Shown: positions 46,055 to 57,684 of the stretch, piece by piece
Position numbering within the stretch: position 1 is the stretch's first letter
Layout of the letters: each line of letters opens with the position of its first letter
Source: Selaginella moellendorffii
Lineage: Eukaryota > Streptophyta > Lycopodiopsida > Selaginellales > Selaginellaceae
NCBI RefSeq assembly: GCF_000143415.4
Contig: NW_003314265.1
Span: 3,814,595 to 3,878,594, forward strand
Direction: 5' to 3'
DNA length: 64,000 nucleotides
Notes under the pieces: model-generated
What the model was told of the DNA's origin: nothing
Seen by the model: only the letters and a program-made list of their open reading frames with translations
The model's database searches: none
Position numbers and translations under genes: made by a program

Positions 46055-47805
46055 ATGAAGATTTTGGGCTCCTCTTCTCCCGTCCTCCCGCTCGCGCTCC
46101 TTTTCCTCGTCGCGATTTTCCTCCTCTCTAGCGTCAGCGAGCTCCAAGATCTCCTCTTCTTCTCCAGGTCCGCGCGCCTGCTCCACAAATCCGCGGCGCT
46201 CCATTGCTCCGCCGGCGATGCTCCCGGCGATCGCGGGCGGCCTCCAAGATCGCGCAACGCCAGCGCCGGCGCGGCGTCGTGCCCGCGATATTTCGCGAGG
46301 ATTCGAGAGCACCTGGCGCCATGGCGATCGACTGGGATCACGAGGCGGAGCCTGGATCGCCGGCAGCGGCTGGGGTCAATGCGCGTCGCGATCCTCGGCG
46401 GCCGGATGTACGTCAGGGCGTACGGCGATTGCCCGCAGAGCCGCAGCGTCTTCTCGCTCTGGGGCTTGCTCCTGATGCTGGAAAGGTTTGGCGATCGCGT
46501 CCCCGACGTGGAGTTTGTCTTGAATTGCAAGGATCGGCCCATCGTGCCCAGGGATGGATCCTATGGAGGCGTCCCGTCCCCGGTTCTCAGCTATTGCAGC
46601 CATCGCCATAGCCTCGACATCCCTTTTCCCGATTATTCCTTCTGGGGATGGTAAGTTTTAGAGATTTTTTCTTCTCTTCTCTCTTGCAAGTCCGTGTTTA
46701 GTCCTCGCATTCCAGATTTTCCTGTAGTTGTCTGATCGATTGAAATCGGTCTGATTGGATGATTGACTTGGTTTGAAGCCGTGATCACTCATTGTACTTC
46801 TTTCTTGGGTCAGGTCTTTTTTCTCCGCTTTAAAGTTTGTTCTCTTTGAAAACAACAAATATTCTCTGACAAACCGTGTTAGGCCGGAGGTAAACATTCG
46901 TCCCTGGGAGCAAGAATCGCAGGAGATATTCCAGGGATCCCAGGACGTTGAATGGAACAAGAGGCAGCCCCTTGCGTTTTGGAAAGGGAATTTGAGAATG
47001 GGGAAGCTTAGAAATCTTCTGGCTCGATGCAACTCCACCGAGTTTGGCACCCTTGTCTTTGACCAAGTAAGCATTTGATCGTGGTGGTTTTATTAGCTGA
47101 TCGTGTCCAATGGTGCAATTACAGAACTGGATTGCTGAAGCCAACGTTGGATACGCAAACTCCAAGTTGTGCAAACAGTGCAACCAAAGGCACGGCTATA
47201 GTCCTCTGTTGTGGCTTTGAAAGCTCTTCTAATGCTCTTCCAATGTTCCACTTTCAGGTATAACATCTATGCCGAGGGAGCAGCATGGTCGGCGAGCCTC
47301 AAGTATAAAATGGCTTGTGGCTCCACTTTGCTCTATTTGGACTCGGAGTACGATGAGTTCTTCACAAAAGGTTTGCTCCCAAACATCCACTTTATGCCAA
47401 TCTCTTCAAAGGAGGAGGAGATGTGCCAATCTTTGAGAGATGCGGTCAACTGGGGAAACTCCCACGCGCATGAGGTATATATGTATAGTTTTTAATCACG
47501 AAAAGCACTGATCATCGCCATCAAATTTGGGATTTTGCCAGGCACAGAATATTGGGAGAAGTGGACAGGCTTTCATGCGAGAGCAAGTTAACATAGATCA
47601 GGTATACAATTACATGTTTCACCTTCTGTCGGAGTACTCCAGGCTGCAAAGGTTCACTCCGGAGATACCCAGAGGAGGCCGATTTTTTTGTAGAAGAGCT
47701 CTCCAATACATTGCAGAGTTGTATGGCAAACAAAATTACATTGGGGCTCACAAAAGAGTCGAAGACTCTGAGCCATGCACAATGCTATTTAACATTACTT
47801 CATAG
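46055..47805 (+). CDS. GT90 protein O-glucosyltransferase-like (CAP10/rumi domain)
   Basis: Exons 46055-46650, 46883-47066, 47125-47189, 47257-47473 and 47542-47805; 441 residues. A single N-terminal hydrophobic segment (VLPLALLFLVAIFLLSS) indicates a Golgi/ER type II protein. The domain shows RVAILGGRMYVRAYGDCPQS, VPDVEFVLNCKDRP, FPDYSFWGWPEVNIRPWEQE, LAFWKGNLRMGKLRN, YAEGAAWSASLKYKMACGS and the late DYMFHLL-like YNYMFHLLSEY. The intron 47190-47256 must use a GC donor (CAAAG|GCACGG), because only that junction restores QR|YNIYAEG. Plant members are poorly characterised; transfer of glucose or xylose to a protein or glycan is inferred from the family. Confidence 0.9.
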
Positions 47806-48023
47806 ATTGATAAAGGTAAATTAATATTTTTTATTATCATGAAAAAAACAGGAAAAGGCATAAAATTTGTTATCTTCTTTTCTTCAGAATTTCTAATTTT
47901 AGCTTTAAAGCAAAGGAGCAATGCACCTTATTGTTAAGCTTCATGTGAACTTATGATAGCAGGAAACTAAAAGATGGGAAGTTTAGTGTGTTTATTATGG
48001 ATTCAAGCATTATTCCAAATATT

Positions 48024-49061
48024 TCAACTTAGTGCCTGCCACCAAATTTGTCGAGTCTCCAGGTTATAGATGAAAACATTTCCCTCTCCTCTCACAACAA
48101 CACTAGAGAGCACAATGCAATCTGGTTGGGGCTTGCAATACACTCCAGCCGCCCAAAAAACATTCCCGTAACTGTCCTTGATAACCAAATTTCCATCCTG
48201 TTGTTGTATAGCGTAGCATCCAGCAGAAGGATGATAATCATGTTTGCTCACCCAGATTTCCTGGTGGTTACTCTTTTTCCTTAGAGCTAATCTGCAATCT
48301 ATACGCAAAGTCAACCTGTAGAGCCCATTCAAAGAATTGATACTATTCCCTTGTAGAAGATAAGATCCAGGTACCTTGGCCTGGCTCCCTACAAGCGAGC
48401 TTTCGAAACTCCAGCAGCTCCCTTGATCACCATCAGTTTCGTCTGTAATAATCATTGACGAACTCCTTGTATATAAACTGCCACCATTAATCACTGATGA
48501 ATTCCTTACATATAGATTGCTACCATAAATCATAAATGAATTCTTTGCATATAAAGTGCGATGATTGTAGACAACAAGCTGATAGTCGATTGCAAAATGC
48601 AAGTACTCCGTGCGTATGCGTCCACAGAAGGTCAAGCTATTTGGATCACTAGCAGCATCCATGGAGATCTGTGCAGCAATCCGAAAGAGTGAATTCCTTA
48701 CATATATGGGACGAAATATGTAGGGGATTGAGGGATCAGCAACACAGATTAGAAACTGATTATTTACAGCTAAAGGCGCATTCAGGTGCAAATTGAACCT
48801 TAGTCTGGTGTGGTTGCCAAACCACACATCTAAAATAGACCCTCCTACTTGAATTTGTTGATTATCGCTGTATACACGATAAATATGCTGAACAAGCTGA
48901 CGCATACCAGTTCGAAACCGTGATAATGATAACCCCCGAATATTTCTGCGAAAGATTGTAAGAGGCTGCGGGTGGTATGGGTAACTAGGTTGGGCATGGA
49001 CAACCCACAACAGAAGTAACATCAAAATCATAGTTGTAATAGCACGGTATAACATATTCAT
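48024..49061 (-). CDS. secreted GNA-type (bulb lectin) domain protein
   Basis: Intronless, 345 residues from the ATG at 49061; the frame is open 9 codons further up but without an ATG. The N-terminus YRAITTMILMLLLLWVVHAQ is a signal peptide with a likely cut after HAQ. The middle region is unfamiliar and includes three imperfect 13-residue repeats (YAKNSFMIYGSNL, YVRNSSVINGGSL, YTRSSSMII). The C-terminal ~110 residues fit a GNA/B-lectin fold: SYLLQGNSI..., CRLALRKK, AIQQQDGNLVIKDSYGNVFW. The mannose-binding QxDxNxVxY is degenerate (QQDGNLVIK), so mannose binding is doubtful. Context is the edge of the repeat-rich zone. Confidence 0.78.
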   Translation of the reverse strand: MNMLYRAITTMILMLLLLWVVHAQPSYPYHPQPLTIFRRNIRGLSLSRFRTGMRQLVQHIYRVYSDNQQIQVGGSILDVWFGNHTRLRFNLHLNAPLAVNNQFLICVADPSIPYIFRPIYVRNSLFRIAAQISMDAASDPNSLTFCGRIRTEYLHFAIDYQLVVYNHRTLYAKNSFMIYGSNLYVRNSSVINGGSLYTRSSSMIITDETDGDQGSCWSFESSLVGSQAKVPGSYLLQGNSINSLNGLYRLTLRIDCRLALRKKSNHQEIWVSKHDYHPSAGCYAIQQQDGNLVIKDSYGNVFWAAGVYCKPQPDCIVLSSVVVRGEGNVFIYNLETRQIWWQALS

Positions 49062-49382
49062 TTGGCATATCACACCCCTTAGTTTCAAGTTTTATGTATA
49101 TTCAGTTCTAGAGGTTGCCGTCCAAGAACAGACAAAAAAGTGACTAACTTTTTGTTAAAGCTTTTTGTTTGCTTAAGCAGCTACCTATATCAATGCACTT
49201 GAGCAGAGAACTTTCATGAAACCATGCAAGATCATTTAGGAGCAAGGTCTGGTTGTGAAATGAGCTTAGCAGGTGTGTGTCTTGAGCTGGCTATACTTTG
49301 GAGTATGCTTTTTTGGACAACCTCTTCTAAATCTTTTCCAATGTTCGGGATGGTAACCTCTTCTAATATTTTCCAATGTTCG

Positions 49383-49683
49383 GAAAGTTGAGTTGAGTTT
49401 AACTCAATGTAAGTCTTATAAAGAAAATTTATATTGAAGAAATGAAGGTTCTAATAAACTTTAAAATATTGAAACATAAAAGTTTCTACTAAACAAAATT
49501 AACGAGAACCTATCTTTTCTAAAACTATATTATTTTACTATGGCTATTGTTACAACTATTATATTTTTATTTGACTAGTTCACATTTTGACTAGCTATAC
49601 AACTGTTGCATATTTACATACTATTCCTTCATTTAAAAGTTTTTTCTAAAGTTTTAAGAAAATGGGAAGCAAGGAAGAAATTC
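49383..49683. repeat. dispersed repeat copy R1
   Basis: About 300 bp, clearly similar to 59871-60233 in the same orientation. Shared blocks include AAAGTTGAGTTGAG, AAATGAAGGTTCTA, GAGAACCTATCTTTT, ACTATTCCTTCATT and ATGGGAAGCAAGGAA, in the same order. Small indels and substitutions show an old duplication. Confidence 0.8.
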
Positions 49684-49737
49684 TATATTCCACATTTAGG
49701 TATAACTATGCTAAGGGAGTAATGTGGGGAAAGAATA

Positions 49738-49770
49738 TCTCTCTCTCTCTCTTTCTCACACACACACACA
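49738..49770. repeat. CT/CA microsatellite
   Basis: A TC run followed directly by a CA run. Confidence 0.8.
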
Positions 49771-51415
49771 AAGTTTTTAACCATTGCCATGGGGTCACCT
49801 AAGGTTAAGCTATCACACTATCTAAGGTTGATTTACCTTTTGTGGCCCAGAGGGTTAAGGTTATTTAAATAACTTTAGCCCCTCAAGCTGCTAAACTACA
49901 TGAACTGACTGGCTTTAGTTTGACCTTAGGCAGTGTAGTGGTTTAGGAGGTTGAGGTTATTCAAATAACATTAGCTCACTAGGCCATGAAAAGTGCCTCA
50001 AGATTGCCAATTGAGAACAAGAGCAAGAAAAAACTGAAAGCAATAGCACAAAAAAATAAAAATAAAAAAACATACAAATGGAAGAAAAAATAATTGAAAA
50101 AAACTCACTTTTGGTAGCATTATTGTTTAGTTCTTCACCCATAATACTCAATTTCTTGCACACTCAATCTCTCACAACTCTTAGCACTCTAGATACTCTA
50201 CTCATAACACTCAACTCATGGTGCTCAATTATTTGCACACCAACTCACAGCACTTAATCACTTACATGCTCAACTCATAGCACTCAACTTGGAATGCAAA
50301 TGTAAGTAGGAATAGTGGGTAAGACAGGCATAGCCAACCAATTGAGAAACACAAATCCCTCAACCCCAAAGTGGAGCCAAAGGGTGCTATGTAATAGTGG
50401 CTGAATGTCGCGAATGTGACTTCGGGTATCGAAAGTTACCTGTCAGCTAGTCCTTTCGGATATTCTTTCCTTACTGCCACGATAGCAGGAGGTCGGTATT
50501 GCTGGACCCGTTATCAGTTTCCCATTTGAGCTAGTTGAGAAACTGGTCAATGACTATGCACTTAGATTGGATAAACATAAGGTAGGAACCCTATGTGTTT
50601 CTTGCTGAGCATACTCGGCCTGGTTTGAGAAACTTGAGTCATTGGCTTGCACTTGCTAGTATCAAGAACCCCCGCGTATTGAGATTAGTCCCTCAATATC
50701 GCTAGATGATAGCTTACCGTGTCTGCCAAACACCCTCGCTATCATGCCCTTTGTGTTAGTCTCATTTCGGTCCCAAATGCTATTTATGGAAAGTGTCCAG
50801 ATTAGCTCATTTGGCATATCTACGGAATGTAGAGATCGGCCTGAACACAATGGTGTCCGTCCTGTGTCCAAATTCGCAATCTAGCGCCATTCCATATTTA
50901 GTAAGTTTCAAGCTTGTCCCAGAGACTAACTCCTGGTACTAAGGGTAGGCTTGGGGTGAAAGCCCAAAGCGTGTGTTCCTCAAGGGGGGGGGGGCTATGG
51001 GGGGTTCCAAATGTATAGTAGGGATAGTGGGTAGGTCGGGCATGGCCGACCAACCTGAGGCATAATCTAGCTCCCGCTTGCGTGTCTGTCCTTGTTTTGC
51101 GTCCGGCTTGGGTCTAAGCCCAAGCTCCACACCATGCTAGTTGGTGGGGTACCTATATCCTCGCGTTAGGCCACCGGTATGCCGAAATAGTGCCAGACTC
51201 CGTTTGGCTCCGTTTTGCGTGTTGGTCCTAGCATTGGGATGCTGGTTACTCTAGGATTGTTCCAAGTCACTCCGGGCTCCTGTCCCTTCGCTCCTTGGGC
51301 TTTACGCTCGGGAGTTGCTTCGTGGATCGGTTTTGTCACTCCTTGGCTCCATGCTTGGGAGTTTGGCACTGTTCCTTCGTTCAGTGGCCCAAGGCCCTGA
51401 ACCTCGGGTTCCTAT

Positions 51416-51466
51416 GGACACGTGGCATGGACACGTGGCATATGACACGTGGCATCTGTCACGTGG
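51416..51466 (+). promoter_or_regulatory. cluster of ACGTGGC (G-box/ABRE-like) motifs in LTR A
   Basis: Four CACGTGGC copies within about 50 bp. Equivalent clusters lie at about 52632-52682 (four copies) and about 58698-58738 (three copies). A further CACGTG occurs a few bases before each LTR end. Confidence 0.65.
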
Positions 51467-51498
51467 CACAAAAAGGGTTTAGGTTCCGCTTCGTGGTG

Positions 51499-51527
51499 TT
51501 ATCCTATGGTAAATCACCATAGGATAA
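51499..51527. repeat. LTR hairpin, copy A
   Basis: Perfect 12-bp arms TTATCCTATGGT / ACCATAGGATAA around the loop AAATC, 24 bp before the LTR end. The same hairpin occurs at 52714-52742 and 58770-58798. Confidence 0.85.
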
Positions 51528-51553
51528 AGGGTCAAAACCACGTGCGCTACATT

Positions 51554-51564
51554 TGGTATCAAAG
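51554..51564 (+). other. primer binding site
   Basis: TGGTATCAAAG begins two bases after the LTR end. It matches the plant tRNA-iMet primer site TGGTATCAGAG at 10 of 11 bases. Confidence 0.8.
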
Positions 51565-51620
51565 AATACGTCTCAGCGAGTACTATACAATGAGATTGGG
51601 CAACTAGTCTCGTTGCATAC

Positions 51621-52766
51621 TGTCGCGCATGTGACTTCGGGTATCGAAAGTTACCTGTCGACTAGTCCTTACGGACACTCTTACCTTACTGCCACGATGG
51701 CAGGAGGTCGGTACTGCTGGTTCCCTTTATTGGCCCCTCTTGTTCAAGTGTTAGTAAACTGGACTTTGCATCTGTACTTGGCCGGATGAGCATAAGGAAG
51801 GAATTCCTAAGTGTCTATTTAGCTGAGCATACTTGGCCCGGCTTGTTAGTTCTCTTTTGCTCTGTCTTGCACTGGCTTGACAAGAACCCTCGCGTATTGA
51901 GATTGGTCCCTCAATATCGCTACATGATAGCTTACCGTGTCTGCCAAACACCCTCGCTATCATGCCCTTTGTGTTAGTCTCATTTCGGTCCCAAATGCTA
52001 TTTGTGGAAAGTGTCCAGATTTGCTCATTTGGCATATCTACGGAATGTAGAGATCGTCCTGAACACAATGGTGTTCGTCCCATGTCCAAATTCGCAATCT
52101 AAGGACATTCCATATTTAGTAAGTTTCGAGCTTGTCCCAGAGACTAACTCCTAATACTAAGGGAGGCTTGGGGTGAAAGCCCAAAGCGTGTGTTCCTCAA
52201 GGGGGGGGGGCTGTGGGGGGTTCCAAATGTATAGTAGGGATAGTGGGTAGGTCGGGCATGGCCGACCAACCTGAGGCATAGTCTAGCTCCCGCTTGCGTG
52301 CCTGTCCTTGTTCTGCGTCCGGCTTGGGTCTAAGCCCAAGTTCCATTCCATGCTAGTTGGTGGAGTACCCATATCCTCGCGTTAGGCCACCGGTATGCTG
52401 AAATAGCGCCAGACTCCGTTTGGCTCCATTTTGCGTGCTGGTCCTGGCATTGGGATGCTGGTTACTCTAGGACTGTTCCAAGTCGCTCCGGGCTCCTGTC
52501 CCTTCGCTCCTTAGGCTTCATGCTCGGGAGTTGCTCCGTGGTTCGGTTCTGTCACTCCTCGGCTCCATGCTTGGGAGTTTGGCACCGTTCCTTCGTTCAG
52601 TGGCCCAAGGCCTTGAACCTCGGGTCCTGTGGACACGTGGCATGGACACGTGGCATGTGACACGTGGCATCTGTCACGTGGCACAAAGAGGGTTTAGGTT
52701 CCGCTTCGTGGTGTTATCCTATGGTAAATCACCATAGGATAAAGGGTCAAAACCACGTGCGCTACA
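51621..52766 (+). mobile_element. solo LTR (copy B) nested in the element
   Basis: TG...CA ends. Flanked by CATAC on both sides (51616-51620 and 52767-52771), the expected 5-bp target duplication. Removing the LTR and one CATAC rejoins the outer interior right after its primer site. There is no primer site after this copy, unlike copy A. Confidence 0.85.
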
Positions 52767-52771
52767 CATAC

Positions 52772-55700
52772 GCAGAGATGAAAACGATGATCCGAGTGGG
52801 TACACGTTTGGGTGCAAAGGCTTCGCAATCGTTCCTTGGGTATGGATTTGGTTACCTTGTTGTACCTTATGATATGAGCTTGCTCTTGGGCTCATAGGAT
52901 GGATTTGAGGTGTACCATTTCACACGAGTTTGTGCTTGGACTCGTGAGTAAGGCACATTAGCAACTCAAGGTTACACATTGAGTTGGTAGGAATAATGTT
53001 AACCTATCAGTGGGTCCATGAGTTGTTCCATGTACCATGAGTGAAAGCAAATCTCCCTGGGTTTGCTGTGAGTGGCAATAGGCTGGTCCGTAGCTGTTTA
53101 GCACAGCACTAGTGGATCCTTCTTAGGCATGATTACAAGTGGATCAATCAAGACTGTAGGGATGAGTCTATTGATTCAAGTAATCATTGCCGTGCTCTCT
53201 TATAAACTTTTCTTGGATTGGACTGAAGGCAGTGCGAAAGCAAGCTTAAGGTTTAGTCAAAGATGAGACCGAAAAGAGAGTCGTCGGGGATGAAGGATCA
53301 AATACGTAAATCATTTTCTTTTCTTGGAGATATGATTTGCAACGAGGTGTAACTCATTGCTCATGTTCACCATATGCAATCAAGAGTCCCTATCTTGATG
53401 CATGTTGGAGATGATGGTCTTACAATGGTGAGTTGTGGGATGGATAGCGGTGAAGCGCTAAACCATTTTGTCTAAGCTTACTATTGGAAGACTTGAGTTA
53501 TAATGCTCAATTCTTTTCCGAGGAACCTTGCTATTGCTCCTTAAGTAGCTTGGTGTTGGATTAGTTTTGAGTTTGGTCGGAAAGAAAGTGGCACAAGCTT
53601 GTTCGTGTTGTGAACAAAAGTTAGTGGTGTTAAGTGTTGTAAGTCTTTATTGGTGAAGTGTGGCATTTTATGTTGCATTTTGTCGAGTCGAGTTGACACT
53701 TGATACTCACATAAACCTTTGAAATAATGACATTAGCATTGCTCGTGGTGTTGCTCAATTGATGATCAAGTCATTGTGATTTTTATATCATATCCATGTG
53801 ATAATGAGCAATGTGTTTACGAAGTTGCTTGGTTAAATGATGATCAACCCCAAAGTGGTTGATGGTGAAGCTAGTCTACTTGCATGTAGTAGCATGTAGT
53901 AGCTTCGACTGGATTCTCAATAGTGATTCATTATGCTAAGCTTAAGTTGGTTCCTTGTTCCTTGAGGGTTTGCCCATGAGGTGTTGGAAAAGGGTTGTAG
54001 CATTCATTTGTTATAGCTTGTTGGTTTATCCGTTAACACTTGGAGTAGATTGTTGGATGGAGAAGGTGTGTAGTTGAGGCGTTGACATCACTAGCACTTG
54101 TGTTAGTGAATGTGGCATTGTTATTTCGAGTGATGAGGATTTTCCTTAGAGCTTGATTTTCTATTCATTTTTCTTGTTAGTGTTTTGGCTTCACGTTGGA
54201 TCTTGAAGGTGATTGACAAATAGTGTTAGTGCAATATGGATATCCGAAGATATGGTCTTCGTGATCAAACCTTGGATGTTCACTTTGCATTTTTGCGGAT
54301 ATTGGAGTTGAATGTCAGAAGTATGGGCAAAAAGATGTTCGAAGCTTAAGCATACTATGGGTCATGAGAATCGGTGTTGAAGTGAACATATGTGAAGTTG
54401 TTAGTAGGAGGAAGTTGGTTGAGTCTTGAAAGTTTGTATTCCTGGACTGAGAGTCATTCTTTCTCTAGGATAGAAAATTTTCCACAAATTTTGTTAGGCT
54501 TTTCCAATGGCTGATCTGTTGATCACTTTGTCCAAAAATCATTCCGTTTTCGTAAGCTGATACAAACTAGTGAAGGGGTTGGAGTTGACTTTGGTTAGCT
54601 TAAACCTTAGTAGGTAGTTGTATGATGCGACCCGAAAGGGATGCTGACTTTTGGGGCTAAGGCAATTGAGTTGAATAAAGTCTAGAGTTGGTGTAGAAAA
54701 GTGGCCGTTGCACTTTTCTAGAAAGGTGACCCTTGTGCCTTTCTTTTGTAGCATTATGCTTGGTGGCAGGTTGCACCTTGCATTTCGTTAGACTCTATGA
54801 GAGTAGTGAGTTCTCACTGATCTTGACTTGGTCTTGGTAGCCTTGTGCCTTGGCTGAGGATGGTGATGTCCAACTTAGTTGTTTGAGGTTGAGATGTTAG
54901 TACCCATACTATAGCTTTGTCTATGAGGAGGTTGTGTACTGATATGAGTTCATCTCATGATCTTCACTTTAGTTTCGACTGAGTGTTGATCATGTATAGC
55001 TAGCCTCTTCTAAGGCATGCTCAGAGCTGTTGGCTAAATGCATTGGTGAGCTTATTGTGGTTGAGTTGGAGTCAAGTGGTCATTTAGTTTGTGTTTGTCC
55101 ATGAACCTTTATCTCGACCTGGGGTATCACATTTATGTTGGACATGTATATGACTCGATGGCATGAGTTTAGTGTTTGGGTCTTGTAGAGACAAGTTGAA
55201 GAGTGGCTGTTAGTTGCTTTGCGACTAGTGATTGCTTGTAGACTTCGTTGAGGACTGTGGACACTTGCTTCGTTCGATGATGATTTAGCAGTGATGGGCT
55301 TGCTTTACCGGATGGTGTTGCGGAGGATCGTGTCGTTAGACTTACATGGGTTTTCCATGTTGACATTTCGACTCTACCTCTATCAATATCATTTGGTTGT
55401 ATTTAGTCCATGGTGTTAGATTTCATTGAGTCTTGGAAGTGGTGATTCACTCCTAGAGGAAGTGTTATCTGTAACTGAGTTTTGCTGAAAGATTGGTCTC
55501 GGATACTGTGTAATGTATCTTCGGTTTAGGTTAGCTTGGTTGCTAGAGAGCTTTGAGTGGTGATTCACTCTTGCTTTCTTCTAGCTTGTTATGATGTTGA
55601 TGGCATTAAAGTGATGCCTTGTCGTTGATATTATTGGTATTGAGATTTGAGTGAAATGAGATGTCTCTCCTTAGAATTGATATTGAGTTTCATTGGTCTC

Positions 55701-57684
55701 GATAAAGATAGTGTTGATGATTTGGCTACGGCTTTATGTTATTGACATTCGTGCATTTGCTAGTTAGCAACTGTATTGATGTTCAAACAAGCTGAGTGGC
55801 AAGTTTGGGTTAGTTGTGTTCTAGACAAGATTAATTAGTAGAGGTTGAGCTTTAGCTTTTCCTTGAAAAGTGATTTAGTTGTGGACTATGCTAACTCTAT
55901 GAGAGGAAGAGTTAGTGATTGGTATTGACGTGATTGAATCCTTGTTGGATTTCAGTTGGGATATATCGATCATTGATGATTCTTCTTATGCTTGTTATGA
56001 AGTGAGTTACATCTTACTATAGATGGATTCATGGAGGATCATTTAGTGATCATTTGTTGAGCATAGCTCCATTGTGCTTAGGTTTTAAATTGATGCAGAT
56101 ATGCTCTTCATTATCTCTAGCATTATGAAGTTTAGCTTATGTATATGTTGAAAAGGATATTGTGGGTCGCACCATGATTTCTTTTTTAGCATTAAAGTTA
56201 GTTCATGCAAGATTTGTGATCATTGTTAGGCAAGACTTGGCTATAGGCTTCTTCGAGCTTTTGGTTCTTTGAGTTTTCATGCTCATTATTCCATTTGTTA
56301 AAAGTTGTTGGGGAAGGCATTCTGACTCATAGCTTCGATATTGAAGTTAGTATTTTGCATTTGGCAATCATTGGTGATGATTGACTATCATCTAAGATAG
56401 TTGATTATCCTTGTCAAAAGGTTTTGCTTGATTATTGTTGATATCGAATAATTCGCTATTCTTCGGGATAGTGGATTCTTTCTTCGATAATGATTATGCA
56501 TTTTTTTATTGATGGGATGGTTGATGATCTTTCATGATGGTTAGTTGTTCTCTTTGATGGCTTATGGCTTTTCGCAATACCACATGTTCCTTGTGGTTTG
56601 CTTTGGATTGGTCTGTTGGGTTTGAGACATCAAAAGGATGTTGCTAACACTTGCTTAGGCAACTTGAGTTCCTTGGTGTTGTTGGCTGGGATCTATTTGG
56701 ATTGGCTAGTGTGATAGTTGGCATAAATGGGTGTTTGTTGGTCTTACCGCATTCATTCTGTTCTGTTGATTATTGCTCGAGTTAGTTCTGATAGGTTGGG
56801 ATGTTATTTCCTTCGGGTGATACATTCGCAAGCATTGTGCTTGTCAATCAATGATACTTTGTGTTCTTTGAGTTATCTTTGGTAAGTTATTTGGCATACT
56901 ATCTGCCATCTTCGATAGTTAAGTTTCATCATTGAGTTTCCTTGATGATGCATAGGCTATTGAATTTTGTTGGATAAGTGAATCCTATGTTTACCAATTA
57001 TGATGATCTTGGTGGTTCCTATATGCTCATACTAGTTTATCGGATGATAACTTATTTAGAATACTTTTGTATTCTAATCTATGCTTTATTCATTGATAAT
57101 TAAGTCTCTAAGATATCATTGTTTATGACTTTGATATTGTCCATCTATTGATCTTTGAGTTTGGGCCAGTATAGGTAGACTGGCTTCGGCACTTCGTGTG
57201 CATGTTGAAATCTCTAGTCATGGGGTAGCTACTGTCGACTGGTCACATAACCCGCCTCTTTGTCGATGTTCCTTATTCCGTTGAACGGGCGTGACCGTGT
57301 AAACAACTCTAACTGCCTGTTTACAGTAGTCTATCTAAACCTTACCGACGGGTTTGGTTTCTTTGCTTAGGAGGGTTGGGGCCTCTGGCTTCTCTCTCTA
57401 TGTCCCTGCGGGCAGGGGCATATCACACTTTTGTAGCTGGGTGACACCCAGAGCAGCAAGGGTGGCTGACTCCGTTGGTCATTTCCTTGTCGGCGACGGC
57501 CGGAAGGTGTCTGAGCTGGTAGCGCATCCGCGTTAGACAAAGAGGTTACCCCTAACTCATTTAAGTTGGTGCATTTCTCACATAGTGTGAGTACCGTGAA
57601 CTTTTTCTGGAGTTGTTTCCTTGGCGGTATTCTAGACTCGAGTGTGCATCGACGAGGACGTCGATCTTCCCAAGGGGGGGAGAG
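52772..57684 (+). other. non-coding interior of the retrotransposon
   Basis: 4.9 kb with no long ORF on either strand. The plus strand is strongly enriched in G and T and poor in C for most of its length, with frequent TTG, GATG and GTTG. The skew relaxes in the last ~400 bp before the polypurine tract. No gag, pol or integrase motif recognised. Confidence 0.7.

Larger units (their letters stand above)
49089..50405. other. AT-rich, repeat-bearing flank of the retrotransposon
   Basis: No gene. It contains repeat copy R1 (49383-49683), a CT/CA microsatellite (about 49738-49770), and a degenerate array of CTCAACTCATAGCACTC-like units (about 50160-50290) immediately before the LTR element. Confidence 0.5.
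50406..51551 (+). repeat. 5' LTR (copy A)
   Basis: Starts TGTCGCGAATG, ends GCGCTACA. The first ~280 bp diverge strongly from the other two copies; the remainder is nearly identical to them. It carries four ACGTGGC boxes, a 12-bp-arm hairpin near its end and a long G tract. Confidence 0.85.
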
